Shown here: positions 8,872-16,989 of the stretch, piece after piece
How the letters are laid out: every line of letters begins with the position of its first letter
How positions within the stretch are numbered: the first letter of the stretch is position 1
From: Desulfarculaceae bacterium
Lineage (GTDB): Bacteria > Desulfobacterota > Desulfarculia > Desulfarculales > Desulfarculaceae
Assembly: GCA_021737145.1 (NCBI GenBank)
Contig: JAIPEN010000011.1
Location: 1 to 64,000 of the forward strand
Direction of reading: 5' to 3'
Length of the DNA stretch: 64,000 bases
The notes under the pieces: model-generated
The model's database searches: none
What the model was told of the DNA's origin: nothing
Seen by the model: only the letters and a program-made list of their open reading frames with translations
Made by a program: the position numbers and the translations under genes

Positions 8872-8957
8872 CTCTCTCACCATTTTGCGGGGCCGATGGC
8901 CGGCAAGGCCCTCTCGCCCCGCCGGCCGCATCGGTCGCTGGTTTTCAGTTCAGGGGG

Positions 8958-9161
8958 TCAGGGCCGCTGGCGGCCGCGTCCCCGTCCTTGGCCGTTGCCA
9001 TTGCCCTGGCCCTGGCCGCGCCCGTCGCGGGGTCGCTGGCCCTGGCCGCTCTGCCCGGCTCCACGTCCGGCGGGCCGCTTTTGGCCGCTGCCGCAGGGGC
9101 CTTGGCCCCGGCCGCTGCCCCGGCCTTGTCCCCGGGGTCCGGTTCCGTCTCTAAAAGGCAT
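8958..9161 (-). CDS. Small Gly/Gln/Arg-rich DUF5320-like protein
   Basis: 67 residues beginning MPFRDGTGPRGQG, then almost entirely Gly, Arg, Gln and Asn with one Cys (GPCGSG). The start at 9161 follows an excellent GGGAGGTGAG site. The FRDGTGPxGxG opening is typical of small DUF5320 proteins that neighbour NifX/NifB-like and DUF134 genes in anaerobes. It is the third gene of the minus-strand unit started at 9895. The function is unknown; composition suggests a disordered chain, possibly metal-related, but conserved ligands are few. Confidence 0.7.
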   Translation of the reverse strand: MPFRDGTGPRGQGRGSGRGQGPCGSGQKRPAGRGAGQSGQGQRPRDGRGQGQGNGNGQGRGRGRQRP

Positions 9162-9196
9162 AATGCTCACCTCCCTTCCTTGAGTTTGAAAATGGT

Positions 9197-9517
9197 TCAT
9201 TCCTGGTCGCCGGATCCCGGCTGGCTGGCCATGGCCTGCTCCAGTCGGGCCAGGCGCTGGCGCAGCATCTCGGCCTCGGCCTCCAGGTTGGGGCCTGCGC
9301 CGTACCCAGCGCCGCCGCCCATGCCGCCCCTTTGGCCGCGTCCCCGGGCCATGCCGCCGCCGCAGGGGCCCATGCCCCTCCCGCGGCCGCCGTCCCGGCC
9401 TGCGCCGGCGCCTGCGCCCCGGCCGCTGCCATTGGCCGCGTTGCCGGTGCATCTTCCCCGGCCACGGCCGGTCATCTGTCCTTGTCCCATGGGTCCCGTT
9501 CCATTCATTCTAGGCAT
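9197..9517 (-). CDS. DUF5320 domain-containing protein
   Basis: 106 residues. It opens MPRMNGTGPMGQGQMTGRG, continues as a Gly/Arg/Met-rich low-complexity chain with Cys residues (RGRCTG, GPCGGG), and ends in a short leucine heptad (EAEMLRQRLARLEQAM), a likely oligomerising helix. This architecture is that of DUF5320 proteins. GGAGG is placed well before the ATG at 9517. Co-transcribed with the DUF134 regulator upstream and the paralogous small gene at 8958-9161. Confidence 0.8.
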   Translation of the reverse strand: MPRMNGTGPMGQGQMTGRGRGRCTGNAANGSGRGAGAGAGRDGGRGRGMGPCGGGMARGRGQRGGMGGGAGYGAGPNLEAEAEMLRQRLARLEQAMASQPGSGDQE

Positions 9518-9538
9518 GATCTGCCTCCTTTACTTTGA

Positions 9539-9895
9539 TCAGGATCGTCTGCCGGGCCCGCCGCCCCTTCGGCGGCGTCCCATGCCCCGGCCGCGCGCCG
9601 GCCCGCTGGGGGCCAGCTCGTAATCGCCGCCGGATATGCTCAAAACCATGCCCCCGGCCAAGGCGGTGGCCACCGCCCGCCGGGCCGAGGCCAACACCCG
9701 CCCAAAGGTCTGGCGGCTCACCCCCATCTGGGCTGCGGCCGCTTCCTGGTCCAGGCCTTCCACCTCGGACAGGCGCAGGGCCTCCAGGCCCTCCACCGGC
9801 AAAAGCAGCTCTCCCGCCGGCGGCTGGTCATAGGGCCCAAAACGCCGGGCCGGGGGTTCGGCTTGCACGCGGCGGCATCGGCGGGGTCGGGGCAT
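9539..9895 (-). CDS. DUF134 (UPF0251) family DNA-binding regulator
   Basis: 118 residues. Starts MPRPRRCRRVQ, as UPF0251 proteins do, followed by an ECF-sigma-4-like helix-turn-helix (LRLSEVEGLDQEAAAAQMGVS then RQTFGRVLASARRAVA), expected to bind DNA. The Gly/Arg-rich C-terminal tail is unusual and resembles the composition of the DUF5320 genes after it. AAGGAGG precedes the ATG. Its promoter is bracketed by two related palindromes (9913-9932, 9962-9989), so autoregulation is likely. Confidence 0.88.
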   Translation of the reverse strand: MPRPRRCRRVQAEPPARRFGPYDQPPAGELLLPVEGLEALRLSEVEGLDQEAAAAQMGVSRQTFGRVLASARRAVATALAGGMVLSISGGDYELAPSGPARGRGMGRRRRGGGPGRRS

Positions 9896-9912
9896 TTGGT
9901 CCTCCTTGAGAG

Positions 9913-9932
9913 TTATGAGCTTACGCCCATAA
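9913..9932. promoter_or_regulatory. Operator 1 of the DUF134 operon (palindrome)
   Basis: TTATGAGCTTACGCCCATAA is a 20-bp imperfect palindrome (8 of 10 positions per half match). It overlaps the promoter-proximal end of the -10 box and the predicted transcription start of the minus-strand operon. Its core TGAGCnTACGCCCA reappears, inverted, in operator 2. Confidence 0.7.
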
Positions 9933-9959
9933 TGTAGGGCCGGAGCCCGGGACAGTCAA
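9931..9959 (-). promoter_or_regulatory. Sigma-70-type promoter of the DUF134-DUF5320 operon
   Basis: On the minus strand TTGACT (9959-9954), a 17-nt spacer, then TACATT (9936-9931). The gene start is 35 nt further. The -10 region touches operator 1 and the -35 box lies two bases from operator 2, a layout suited to repression by a factor binding both sites. Confidence 0.65.
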
Positions 9960-9961
9960 GG

Positions 9962-9989
9962 ATTATTTTGGGCATACGCTCAAAATAAT
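9962..9989. promoter_or_regulatory. Operator 2 of the DUF134 operon (extended palindrome)
   Basis: A 28-bp palindrome (ATTATTTTGGGCAT with ACGCTCAAAATAAT, 12 of 14 positions matching). The core TGGGCATACGCTCA reads TGAGCGTATGCCCA on the other strand, close to operator 1. The site centres are 53 bp apart, almost exactly five helical turns, so two bound dimers would face the same side. Confidence 0.7.
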
Positions 9990-10169
9990 CGTGCCAGGCC
10001 CCGCCATTGTCCTTTGCAAGCCAGGCCGGGTGGGCCATAATAAGGGACGAAATCAGGAGTCTGGGCCGGGCCGGCCCGAGGCTCCGCGCAAGCTGGGTCC
10101 GCCCAAATGGCCGGATGGTGGGTAGGTGCCGTCCGGACCTACCCATGCTTCGACAGGAGGTAACCTATT

Positions 10170-10910
10170 ATGACTGGCAGAAAATCCAAACTGATGCTCC
10201 TGATCGCCGGCCTGGCCACCTTGGCCCTGCTCTCGGGCTGCGCGGCCACCTACACCGGCATCCGCTATGCCGACCTGAAGGTGGAAAACAAGATGAGCGC
10301 TTCCATCTTCCTGGACCCGGTGGCTCCGGCCCAGCGAACCGTGTTCGTGCAGGTCAGGAACACCAGCGACATGGCCTTTAACCTGCAATCGGACATCGTG
10401 GGCGCCCTGACCGCCAAGGGCTTCAAGGTGGTGGACGATCCCAACCAGGCCCATTTCTGGCTACAGGCCAACGTGCTCTCCGTGGGGCTCACCGACGAAT
10501 CGGCCCTGGAAAAGGCCAAGGTGGCCGGCTTCGGCGGACCCATCGCCGGGGGCGCCATCGGCGCGGTGCTGGGCGGCAGCCAGGCCGGGGCCGGCGCGGC
10601 CATCGGCGCGGTGGCCGGCGGCGCGGCCGAGCTGATCTCCGGGGCCATGGTCAAGGTGAACACCTACGCGGTGGTGACCGACTTGCAGCTCTCCGAGCGG
10701 AGCGCGGCCCCCACCTCGCAGCGCTTCGACTCCAGCCTGAAGCAGGGCACCGGCCAGACCCGGATCAGCCAGCAGTCGGCCAGCACCTCCAGCATGAAGA
10801 AGTATCAGACCCGCATCATCTCCACGGCGCGCAAGACCAACCTGGAGTGGCCCGAGGCCTACCCCGCCCTGAGGCAGGGCATCGCCCAGGCCATCGCCGG
10901 GGTCATGTAA
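10170..10910 (+). CDS. TraT-family outer-membrane lipoprotein
   Basis: 246 residues with a lipoprotein signal (lipobox LLSGC, Cys near residue 22), then the TraT complement-resistance fold: TGIRYADLKVENKMSAS, a glycine-zipper stretch (AGGAIGAVLGG ... AAIGAVAGGAAEL) around residues 130-155 that probably inserts into membrane, and a C-terminal part ending IAQAIAGVM. Plasmid TraT confers surface exclusion and serum resistance; chromosomal homologues in environmental bacteria have no firm role. AGGAGG precedes the ATG. It is a single-gene unit with its own terminator. Confidence 0.85.
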   Translation: MTGRKSKLMLLIAGLATLALLSGCAATYTGIRYADLKVENKMSASIFLDPVAPAQRTVFVQVRNTSDMAFNLQSDIVGALTAKGFKVVDDPNQAHFWLQANVLSVGLTDESALEKAKVAGFGGPIAGGAIGAVLGGSQAGAGAAIGAVAGGAAELISGAMVKVNTYAVVTDLQLSERSAAPTSQRFDSSLKQGTGQTRISQQSASTSSMKKYQTRIISTARKTNLEWPEAYPALRQGIAQAIAGVM

Positions 10911-10931
10911 GCCCCGGCATCAGACCGGCCC

Positions 10932-10967
10932 AAGCCCCCGGTTCCGCGCGGACCGGGGGCTTTTCTT
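10932..10967 (+). terminator. Intrinsic terminator of the TraT-like gene
   Basis: AAGCCCCCGGT (10932-10942) and ACCGGGGGCTT (10952-10962) form a perfect 11-bp stem followed by TTTCTTT. Confidence 0.88.
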
Positions 10968-11083
10968 TGTCTTTCCGCCCCATAAATGGTGCTTGACAGC
11001 AAGGGGCCCGAAATAAAATGCTGTTAAATACGGCGGCTGGGCAATACCTGCCCCATGCCAGTGGCCCCAAAAGGGAGGAGACC

Positions 11084-11464
11084 ATGTTCAAGGTGTTGGA
11101 TGGAAGCGCGGGAGACGTGCTGGGAGTGGAGATCAGCCAGGAGTACACCAAGGCCGATGTGGAGAAGTTCAAGGAGGCCTTCGAGGAGGCCCTGGCCGCG
11201 TCTGGGGGACAGGTCAACATCCTGGTGAAGATGGACCAGCTTCCCTGGACCAAGGTAAAGCTGGACGCCTTTATCGAGGACGCCCGCTACGCCCTCAAGT
11301 TCAAAAACAGCATGCGCCATTTGGCCATCGTGGGCGACAGCAGCCTGATGGCCCCCCTGGTAAAGCTGGACAACCTGATCCTGGGCAAGCCCGAGGAAGG
11401 CCTCATCGAGAAATACTTCGACGTGGGGGACATGGACCAGGCCTGGGCCTTCGTTCGTAGCTAA
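11084..11464 (+). CDS. SpoIIAA-like (STAS/SEC14-like) domain protein
   Basis: 126 residues. The pattern (MFKVLDGSAGDVLGVEIS, a middle VNILVKMD strand, HLAIVGDSS, then ALVKLD/YFD segments and a terminal AWAFV) fits the SpoIIAA-like family (PF11964), small cytoplasmic proteins that probably bind a hydrophobic ligand. No enzymatic residues are known. The start at 11084 is chosen over an upstream in-frame ATG at 11018 because GGGAGGAG lies just before it. A copy of the dispersed repeat begins seven bases after the stop. Confidence 0.8.
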   Translation: MFKVLDGSAGDVLGVEISQEYTKADVEKFKEAFEEALAASGGQVNILVKMDQLPWTKVKLDAFIEDARYALKFKNSMRHLAIVGDSSLMAPLVKLDNLILGKPEEGLIEKYFDVGDMDQAWAFVRS

Positions 11465-11470
11465 TACCGG

Positions 11471-11570
11471 CCGGCTTCGCCAACCACCGGGAAACTTCGT
11501 TGCCCGCATCGGTTACGCCCGAGGCGTGCGCTCGCCGGACGCCTTGTTAACCGGCGGCCGGCTGTGCCGG
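11471..11570. repeat. Dispersed intergenic palindromic repeat, copy A (shortened)
   Basis: Starts CCGGCTTCGCCA and ends GGCTGTGCCGG; includes CTTCGTTGCCCG, CGCTCGCCGGACGCCTTG. About 100 bp, lacking part of the central arm seen in copies B-D (16084, 22339, 28177). It lies directly after the SpoIIAA-like gene. Confidence 0.7.
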
Positions 11571-11585
11571 AGGTTGGGCGATTAG

Positions 11586-11632
11586 GAAAAGAAAAAGGGC
11601 CTCGCCGAAAGGCGGGGCCCTGAAGTTTTTTT
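11586..11632. terminator. Bidirectional terminator between convergent genes
   Basis: AGGGCCTCGCC-GAAA-GGCGGGGCCCT (11596-11621) is a stem with a GAAA tetraloop. It is followed by seven T on the + strand (11626-11632) and by A-rich sequence before it, giving a T-run on the minus strand. It serves the + strand SpoIIAA-like gene and the minus-strand DUF4019 operon. Confidence 0.85.
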
Positions 11633-11643
11633 GAGTAGAGCGG

Positions 11644-12063
11644 CTACTTGAGGTAGTAGCCCACCACCTGCCACTTTCCCTTGGCGTCCTGGATCATGGC
11701 CAACTGCTCCACCAGCTTGGGCTTGTTGAGGAACAAGGGGCCGTAGATCAGAATCAGATACTTGCCCGGCGGGGCGTTGGGCGGGCCGTCCAGCTCCACG
11801 CTACGCAGCAGCTTGCGGTCGGTGGAAGGGCCGGTGGTCTCGGCCACCTTGGCCAGGCGTTTTTCCCATTCAGCCTTGGGGATGCCCTTTTGCATCATGG
11901 CCCCGGCCTGGTCCCAGGCGGTGGCGTACTTGTGGTTGTCCAGCAGGGCCAGCCAGGCCCGGGCCGCCTTGTCCGCCCCGGGATGCTCCTTCTCGGCCAG
12001 GGCGGGCAGGGCCAGGGCCAGCAGCAAGGCCGCGGCAAGGCAAGTTATCAGCGCCTTTTTCAT
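11644..12063 (-). CDS. DUF4019 family exported protein
   Basis: 139 residues. Residues 1-23 are a signal peptide (MKKALITCLAAALLLALALPALA). The mature part (ADKAARAWLALLDNHKYATAWDQAG ... KLLRSVEL ... YLILIYGPLFLNKPKLVEQLAMIQDAKGKWQVVGYYLK) is a DUF4019 domain, a small periplasmic fold without known activity. It starts two bases after the metG stop and is the last gene of the holB-ricT-metG unit. Confidence 0.85.
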   Translation of the reverse strand: MKKALITCLAAALLLALALPALAEKEHPGADKAARAWLALLDNHKYATAWDQAGAMMQKGIPKAEWEKRLAKVAETTGPSTDRKLLRSVELDGPPNAPPGKYLILIYGPLFLNKPKLVEQLAMIQDAKGKWQVVGYYLK

Positions 12064-12064
12064 G

Positions 12065-14038
12065 CTATCGCACCTGACTGCCCGGCTTGCTCGGCTTGCT
12101 GGGCGTCACCACGCAGAGCTGATCGCCGTCCACCGCGGCCAGCACCATGCCCTGGCTGGTCACGCCCCGAAGCTTGGCCGGCTTGAGGTTGGCCACGATC
12201 ACCACCTGCTTGCCCACCAGCTCCTCGGGTCCGTAGTGCTGGGCCACCCCGGCCACCACGGTGCGGGGCTCGGCCTCGCCCGCGTCCAGGCTCAGCTTCA
12301 TCAGCTTGTCGGTCTTGGGCACCGGCTCGGCGGCCAAGACGGTGGCCACCTTGAGCCGCACCTTGGCGAACTCGTCGATGGAGATCTCGGCCGGGGGCTC
12401 GGCGGCCGCCTGCTTCTTGGTCTTCTTGGGCTTGGCCGGCTGGGCCTTTTGCTCGGCCTTGGCCGCCTTGGCCTTCACCTTGGCGGTGTCGATGCGCGGG
12501 AACAGGGCCGGCGGCTGGTGGGTCTGGGTGTCCGGGGCCAGCAGGCCGCCCTCGGCCACCGAGGCCAGCATGCCGTCGCTTATGCGCCCCAGGCCCAGCA
12601 CCCCGGCCATCTTCTCGGCGGTCAGGGGCATCACCGGCCAGATCAAGACCGCCACCGAGGCCAATAGCTGACACAGGGTGTGGAGCACCCGGTCCAGGCG
12701 GGGGCCGCCCTCGGGGTCCTTGGCCAGGGCCCAGGGCTCGTTGGCCACCACGTACTTGTTGCCCGCTCCCATCAGGCTCCACACCGAGGCCAGGGCCTTG
12801 TGGAAGGCGAACTGATTGTTCTCCCGCTGATACTCCCTCGCCACCGCCTCCACCAGGCGGTTCAGGGCGGTGTCCTCTGGCTGCTCGGGGCCGGGGGCGG
12901 GCACCTTGCCCTCCCGGTACTTGTGCAGCATGTTCAGCACCCGGGAAAAGAGGTTGCCCAGGTCGTTGGCCAGGTCGGAGTTGTAGCGCTCCACCAAGAG
13001 CTCTTCGCTGAAGCTGGAGTCCAGGCCGAAGGACATCTCCCGCATCACGAAGTAGCGGAAGGGCTCCACCCCGTAGATCTCGGCCAGCTCCAGGGGCCGC
13101 ACCACGTTGCCCAGGCTCTTGGACATCTTGGCCTGGTCCACGTTCCAGTAACCGTGCACGTTCAGGTGCTGGTAGAGGTAGTCCGTGGCCGGTCTCTCCT
13201 CGGCGGCGGCCAGGGCCATGAGCATGGTGGGCCAGAAGATGGCGTGGGGCTTGAGGATGTCCTTGGCGATCAAGTGCTGGGCCGCGGGCCAGAAGGTCGC
13301 GAAGTTGTCGCCGCTGGGCCAGCCCAGGCCGGTTAGGTAGTTGATCAGGGCGTCGAACCACACGTAGGTGACGAACTCGTGATCAAAGGGCAGGGTGATG
13401 CCCCAGGTCAGGCGGCTCTTGGGCCGGGAGATGCACAGGTCCTCCAGGGGCTCGGACAGCATGGCCAGCACCTCGTTCTTGTAGCGCTCGGGCCGGATGA
13501 AGTCCGGGTTGGCCTCGATGTGCTCCTTGAGGGCCGCCTGATACTTGCTCATGCGGAAGAAGTAGTTCTCTTCCTCGATGAACACCGGCTCCTGGTCGTG
13601 CTCCGGGCACTTGCCGTCCACCAGCTCCTTGTCGGTGAGAAAGCGCTCGCAGCCCACGCAGTAGTTGCCGCCGTAGGAGTCCTTGTATATGTCGCCCGCG
13701 TTGAAGACCTTCTGCAGGATGGCCTGCACCACCTCGATGTGGTCCGGGTCCGTGGTGCGGATGAAGTAGTCGTTGGTTATGTGCAGCTCGGGCCACAGGT
13801 GCCGAAACATCCCGCTGATGTCGTCGGCGTACTGCTGGGGGGTCACTCCCCGGGTCTCGGCCGCCTGGGCGATCTTGTCGCCGTGCTCGTCGGTGCCGGT
13901 CTGGAAGCGCACCTGGTCGCCGGCCAGGCGGTGATAACGGGCGGCCACGTCCGCCACGATGGTGGTGTAGGCGTGGCCCAGGTGGGGCTCCGCGTTCACG
14001 TAGTAGATTGGCGTGGTTATGTAAAAAGGTCGGCTCAT
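12065..14038 (-). CDS. metG: Methionyl-tRNA synthetase with C-terminal tRNA-binding domain
   Basis: Charges tRNA-Met. 657 residues. Class I signatures are PHLGHAY (HIGH, near residue 18) and KMSKS (about 295-305). The zinc knuckle is CVGCERF ... DGKCPEH. After an Ala/Lys-rich linker (about 510-545) the C-terminal OB-fold tRNA-binding domain (EISIDEFAKVRLKVATVLAAEP ... GMVLAA) gives the long, dimerising form. The ATG overlaps the stop of the upstream ricT-like gene by four bases (ATGA). Confidence 0.96.
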   Translation of the reverse strand: MSRPFYITTPIYYVNAEPHLGHAYTTIVADVAARYHRLAGDQVRFQTGTDEHGDKIAQAAETRGVTPQQYADDISGMFRHLWPELHITNDYFIRTTDPDHIEVVQAILQKVFNAGDIYKDSYGGNYCVGCERFLTDKELVDGKCPEHDQEPVFIEEENYFFRMSKYQAALKEHIEANPDFIRPERYKNEVLAMLSEPLEDLCISRPKSRLTWGITLPFDHEFVTYVWFDALINYLTGLGWPSGDNFATFWPAAQHLIAKDILKPHAIFWPTMLMALAAAEERPATDYLYQHLNVHGYWNVDQAKMSKSLGNVVRPLELAEIYGVEPFRYFVMREMSFGLDSSFSEELLVERYNSDLANDLGNLFSRVLNMLHKYREGKVPAPGPEQPEDTALNRLVEAVAREYQRENNQFAFHKALASVWSLMGAGNKYVVANEPWALAKDPEGGPRLDRVLHTLCQLLASVAVLIWPVMPLTAEKMAGVLGLGRISDGMLASVAEGGLLAPDTQTHQPPALFPRIDTAKVKAKAAKAEQKAQPAKPKKTKKQAAAEPPAEISIDEFAKVRLKVATVLAAEPVPKTDKLMKLSLDAGEAEPRTVVAGVAQHYGPEELVGKQVVIVANLKPAKLRGVTSQGMVLAAVDGDQLCVVTPSKPSKPGSQVR

Positions 14039-15078
14039 GAGTTCTTGGGTCCCTTCTTGCCCCGGCGGCGCGGCCGCCGCCGGCGGGAGGAGCCGGGTTT
14101 GCCCCCCTTGCCCTGATCCCGGCCGTCTTGCCGCGAGCCCTGCTCCTGGCCCTGCTGCGCCGCGGCGGGCTTTTTGGCTCCGCCCTGGCCCTGCTTGGCC
14201 CCTCCGCCCTGCTCCCGGTTGGAGGGCTGGGCCTGGCCGGAACCCGGCGCGGCCTCCGCTCCCCGTCCCAAGAGCTTGTCCAGCTCCTCGGGCCCCGCGG
14301 TCAGCTCCCCCTCGCCGGGGATGTAGAAGGTGACCCTTTTTTCGAGCACGTTCTGGCGGATTACCTTGGCGTCGCGGCCGTCGGCCAGGGTCAGGCGCTT
14401 GCCCAGCTTGGGCAGGTCTTTTTTCAGCGCCCGGTAGGTTTCGAATTCATAGGTGAGGCAGCACATGAGCCGCCCGCAGAGCCCGCTGATCTTGGTGGGG
14501 TTCAGGCTGAGGTTCTGCTCCTTGGCCATCTTCACGCTCACCGGCTCGAAGTCCCTAAGGAAGGTGGCGCAGCAGACCTCGCGGCCGCAGGAGCCCAGGC
14601 CGCCCAGCAGCTTGGCCTCGTGGCGCACCCCGATCTGGCGCATCTCCACCCGGGTGCGGAGGCGGCCCACCAGGTCCTTGACCAGCTCGCGGAAGTCCAG
14701 CCGGCCCTCGGCGGTGAAGAAGAACACCACCTTGGAGCGGTCGAACAGGCACTCCACCTTGACCAGGTTCATGTCCAGCTTGCGCGCGCTTATGCGCTCC
14801 TGGCAGAAGCGGTAAGCCTCTTTTTCCAGGGTCTCGTTGGTGGCCTGCTGCTCCAGGTCTTCCTCGGTGGCCAGGCGGAACACCTGCTTGAACTCCAGGG
14901 CCTCCTCGTCCTCCGAGGCCTGGGGCATGGGCCGGGGCCCGCGCACCACCTCGCCCAGGGCCAGGCCGTACTCGGTGTCCACGATGACGCTGTCGCCGGG
15001 CTTGAGCACGAAGTGCCCCGCGTCGAAGTCGTATATCTTGCTGCCGCGGGAAAAGCGGATTCCAACTACCTTACCCAT
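14035..15078 (-). CDS. ricT: PSP1-domain protein (RicT/YaaT family)
   Basis: 347 residues. The PSP1 C-terminal domain is clear: GIRFSRGSKIYDFDAG, YGLALGEVVRGPR, KVVFFFTAEGRLDFRELVKDL, RTRVEMRQIGVRHEAKLLGGLGSCGR, then CCATFLRDFEPVSVKMAKEQ and KISGLCGRLMCCLTYE with the conserved cysteines. In Bacillus this protein belongs to the Fe-S containing Y-complex controlling RNA maturation; the role here is inferred. The last 80 residues are a disordered Gln/Gly/Lys tail ending in RRRRPRRRGKKG. Placed between holB and metG, as often in bacteria; the start at 15078 overlaps the end of holB. Confidence 0.88.
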   Translation of the reverse strand: MGKVVGIRFSRGSKIYDFDAGHFVLKPGDSVIVDTEYGLALGEVVRGPRPMPQASEDEEALEFKQVFRLATEEDLEQQATNETLEKEAYRFCQERISARKLDMNLVKVECLFDRSKVVFFFTAEGRLDFRELVKDLVGRLRTRVEMRQIGVRHEAKLLGGLGSCGREVCCATFLRDFEPVSVKMAKEQNLSLNPTKISGLCGRLMCCLTYEFETYRALKKDLPKLGKRLTLADGRDAKVIRQNVLEKRVTFYIPGEGELTAGPEELDKLLGRGAEAAPGSGQAQPSNREQGGGAKQGQGGAKKPAAAQQGQEQGSRQDGRDQGKGGKPGSSRRRRPRRRGKKGPKNS

Positions 15079-16063
15079 GGACCGCGGCCTCCTTAAGCTC
15101 GCCCAAGAGCACCACCAAAGCCAGCTCGGGCGCGGCGTTTCCCAGGATCTGTCCCTGGGCCCGGCGCACCCTGGCAAAGGCGGCGCATGCGGCGGAGATG
15201 TCGTGGGCTGGTCCGGCTGCGGGCAGGCAGGCCAGCTCCGGGCGTCCGGCGGCGCTTACCGCCGCGTCCCGGAAATGCAGGGCCAGCAGGTCCAAGGCCT
15301 GGCTGATGCCCTCGCGGTCGATGCCTCCCGACCCCCGGTGGTCGCCCACCAACTTGTCGGCAAAGGACCAGTCCTCCAGGGCGCCGCCCCCGTGCAGGCG
15401 CCCCAACAGGCGCTCCAGGTCGTGCCGGAGGACGGCGGTGTCCAGCTCCAGGGCCCGCCCCAGGCTGCCCCCGGCCAGCCCCGCCTTGAGGCGGGCTTCC
15501 TCGGGCGCCTCGCCCCGGCGCTCCAGCTCGGCCTGGATCTGCTCCGGGGTCAGGGGCATGAAATTCACCTTGCGGCAGCGGCTCACCAGGGTGGGCAACA
15601 GCTCCTTGGGGTCGCTCACCGTGAGCACCAGGATGTTGTTCGGCGGCGGCTCTTCCAGGGTTTTTAAGAGCGCGTTGGCGCTGGCCGGGTTCAGGTGGCC
15701 CGCCTGCTTAATCAGGATGAGCCGCACTCCCCCGGCAAAGGGCGCAAAGCCGGTGGCCCGGATGGCCTCGCGCACCGCCTCCACCTTTATCTGGCTGGAG
15801 CGGGCCGCGCTGGGCGGCTCCAAAACGATGAGATCCTCGTGGGTCCCGGCCGCGATGCGGCGGCAGGAGCCGCAGCCGGCGCAGGCCTGGCCGCCCTCGG
15901 GCTGCTCGCAGTTGGCCGCCGCGAACAGGGCCAGGGCGGTGGTGGTCCGGCCCACTCCCCGGGGCCCGGCAAAGAGATAGGCATGGGCCAGGCGTCCGGC
16001 CTCCAGCTCGTCCTCGAGCTGGGCCACCGCCCTTGGCTGTCCTATGACTCCGCTAAGCCGCAT
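15071..16063 (-). CDS. holB: DNA polymerase III subunit delta prime
   Basis: Clamp-loader subunit. 330 residues. AAA+ features: a degenerate Walker A (AGPRGVGRTTTAL, about 33-45), a zinc module CAGCGSCRRIAAG preceded by an upstream Cys, the strand-loop LILIKQAGHLNPASANALLKTLEEPP, and sensor region TLVSRCRKV. The ricT-like gene starts eight bases before its stop. Repeat copy B separates it from tmk upstream. Confidence 0.9.
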   Translation of the reverse strand: MRLSGVIGQPRAVAQLEDELEAGRLAHAYLFAGPRGVGRTTTALALFAAANCEQPEGGQACAGCGSCRRIAAGTHEDLIVLEPPSAARSSQIKVEAVREAIRATGFAPFAGGVRLILIKQAGHLNPASANALLKTLEEPPPNNILVLTVSDPKELLPTLVSRCRKVNFMPLTPEQIQAELERRGEAPEEARLKAGLAGGSLGRALELDTAVLRHDLERLLGRLHGGGALEDWSFADKLVGDHRGSGGIDREGISQALDLLALHFRDAAVSAAGRPELACLPAAGPAHDISAACAAFARVRRAQGQILGNAAPELALVVLLGELKEAAVHG

Positions 16064-16083
16064 GTCTCGCGAGGCCCTGCCGC

Positions 16084-16205
16084 CCGGCTGCGCCAGGCAG
16101 CGGCATCCTGCGTTGCCGGTTTCGACGCCTTCTCGACGTAGCCGCCGCTACGCCTGCGAAGCCGGCTCGCCGGTCGCCTTGGCTTCCGTCGCCTGCCTGT
16201 GCCGG
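16084..16205. repeat. Dispersed intergenic palindromic repeat, copy B
   Basis: 122 bp starting CCGGCTGCGCCAGG and ending CTGCCTGTGCCGG, with CGGCATCCTGCGTTGCCGG near the left end and GACGTAGC...GCTACGCCTGCG in the centre. It lies between tmk and holB (both minus strand) and accounts for most of the 245-bp gap there. Confidence 0.75.
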
Positions 16206-16308
16206 TGACGGTTGCGCGATGCCATTTAATGTATCGACCATTTGAAGCAAATTATACCTGCCAACTATTTGCGCCCGGCAATTCGGCCGGCCCCGGCCAG
16301 ACATGCGG

Positions 16309-16986
16309 CTAAGCCGCAAGCTTCTTCCACTCCTTGAGCACCGGCTCGGCAATGGCCCAGATGGCCGCGGCCACATCTTCCGGAGGCTGGGATGCGTCCA
16401 CCACCTTGATGCGCTCCGGCTCGGCCGCCGCCTGGTCCAGAAAACCCTGTCGCACCTGCTGGTGAAACTCCAGGCCCTCGTTTTCCATGCGGTCGGTGGC
16501 CAGGCCCAGCTGGAACTGGCGCTCCCGCACCCGCTTGAGGCCCAGGCCCGGCTCCAGGTCCAACAGCACGGTCAGGCCGGGCCACACCTGGCCACAGGCC
16601 CAGCGGTTGAGGGTGCGCACCCACTCGGCCCCCAGGCCCCGGGCGCGGCCCTGATAGACCTCGCTGGAGTCGCCGAAGCGGTCGCACACCACCACCTGCC
16701 CGCCGGACAGGGCCGGGGCGATGACCTGGTGCACGTGCTGGGCCCGGTCGGCCAGATACAAAAACAGCTCGGCCCGCTCGCGGGGATGGTCCTGCCCCGG
16801 GATGGTGAGCACATCGCGCACCGCCGCGCCCAGGGCGGTGGCCCCGGGCTCCCGGGTGCCCAGCACCTTGAGCCCCAGGCCGCGCACCCGGCGCACCAAC
16901 ATGCGCTGCTGGGTGCTCTTGCCCGCCCCCTCGCCGCCCTCCAGGCTGATGAAGGGGGCCCAGGTGTCGCTCGCGCCGTTGTCCAT
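16309..16986 (-). CDS. tmk: Thymidylate kinase
   Basis: Phosphorylates dTMP to dTDP. 225 residues. P-loop FISLEGGEGAGKSTQ (about residues 12-26), the DRF-like motif VVCDRFGDSSEVYQG and the LID region (LDLEPGLGLKRVRER) identify the family. The gene follows the YhaM-like HD gene by three bases, so the two are translated together. Confidence 0.94.
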   Translation of the reverse strand: MDNGASDTWAPFISLEGGEGAGKSTQQRMLVRRVRGLGLKVLGTREPGATALGAAVRDVLTIPGQDHPRERAELFLYLADRAQHVHQVIAPALSGGQVVVCDRFGDSSEVYQGRARGLGAEWVRTLNRWACGQVWPGLTVLLDLEPGLGLKRVRERQFQLGLATDRMENEGLEFHQQVRQGFLDQAAAEPERIKVVDASQPPEDVAAAIWAIAEPVLKEWKKLAA

Positions 16987-16989
16987 GCC

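Noticed and set aside
9913-10146. 77-codon minus-strand frame upstream of the DUF134 gene
   Set aside because: It runs over the promoter and both operators, has no ribosome site and no recognisable sequence.
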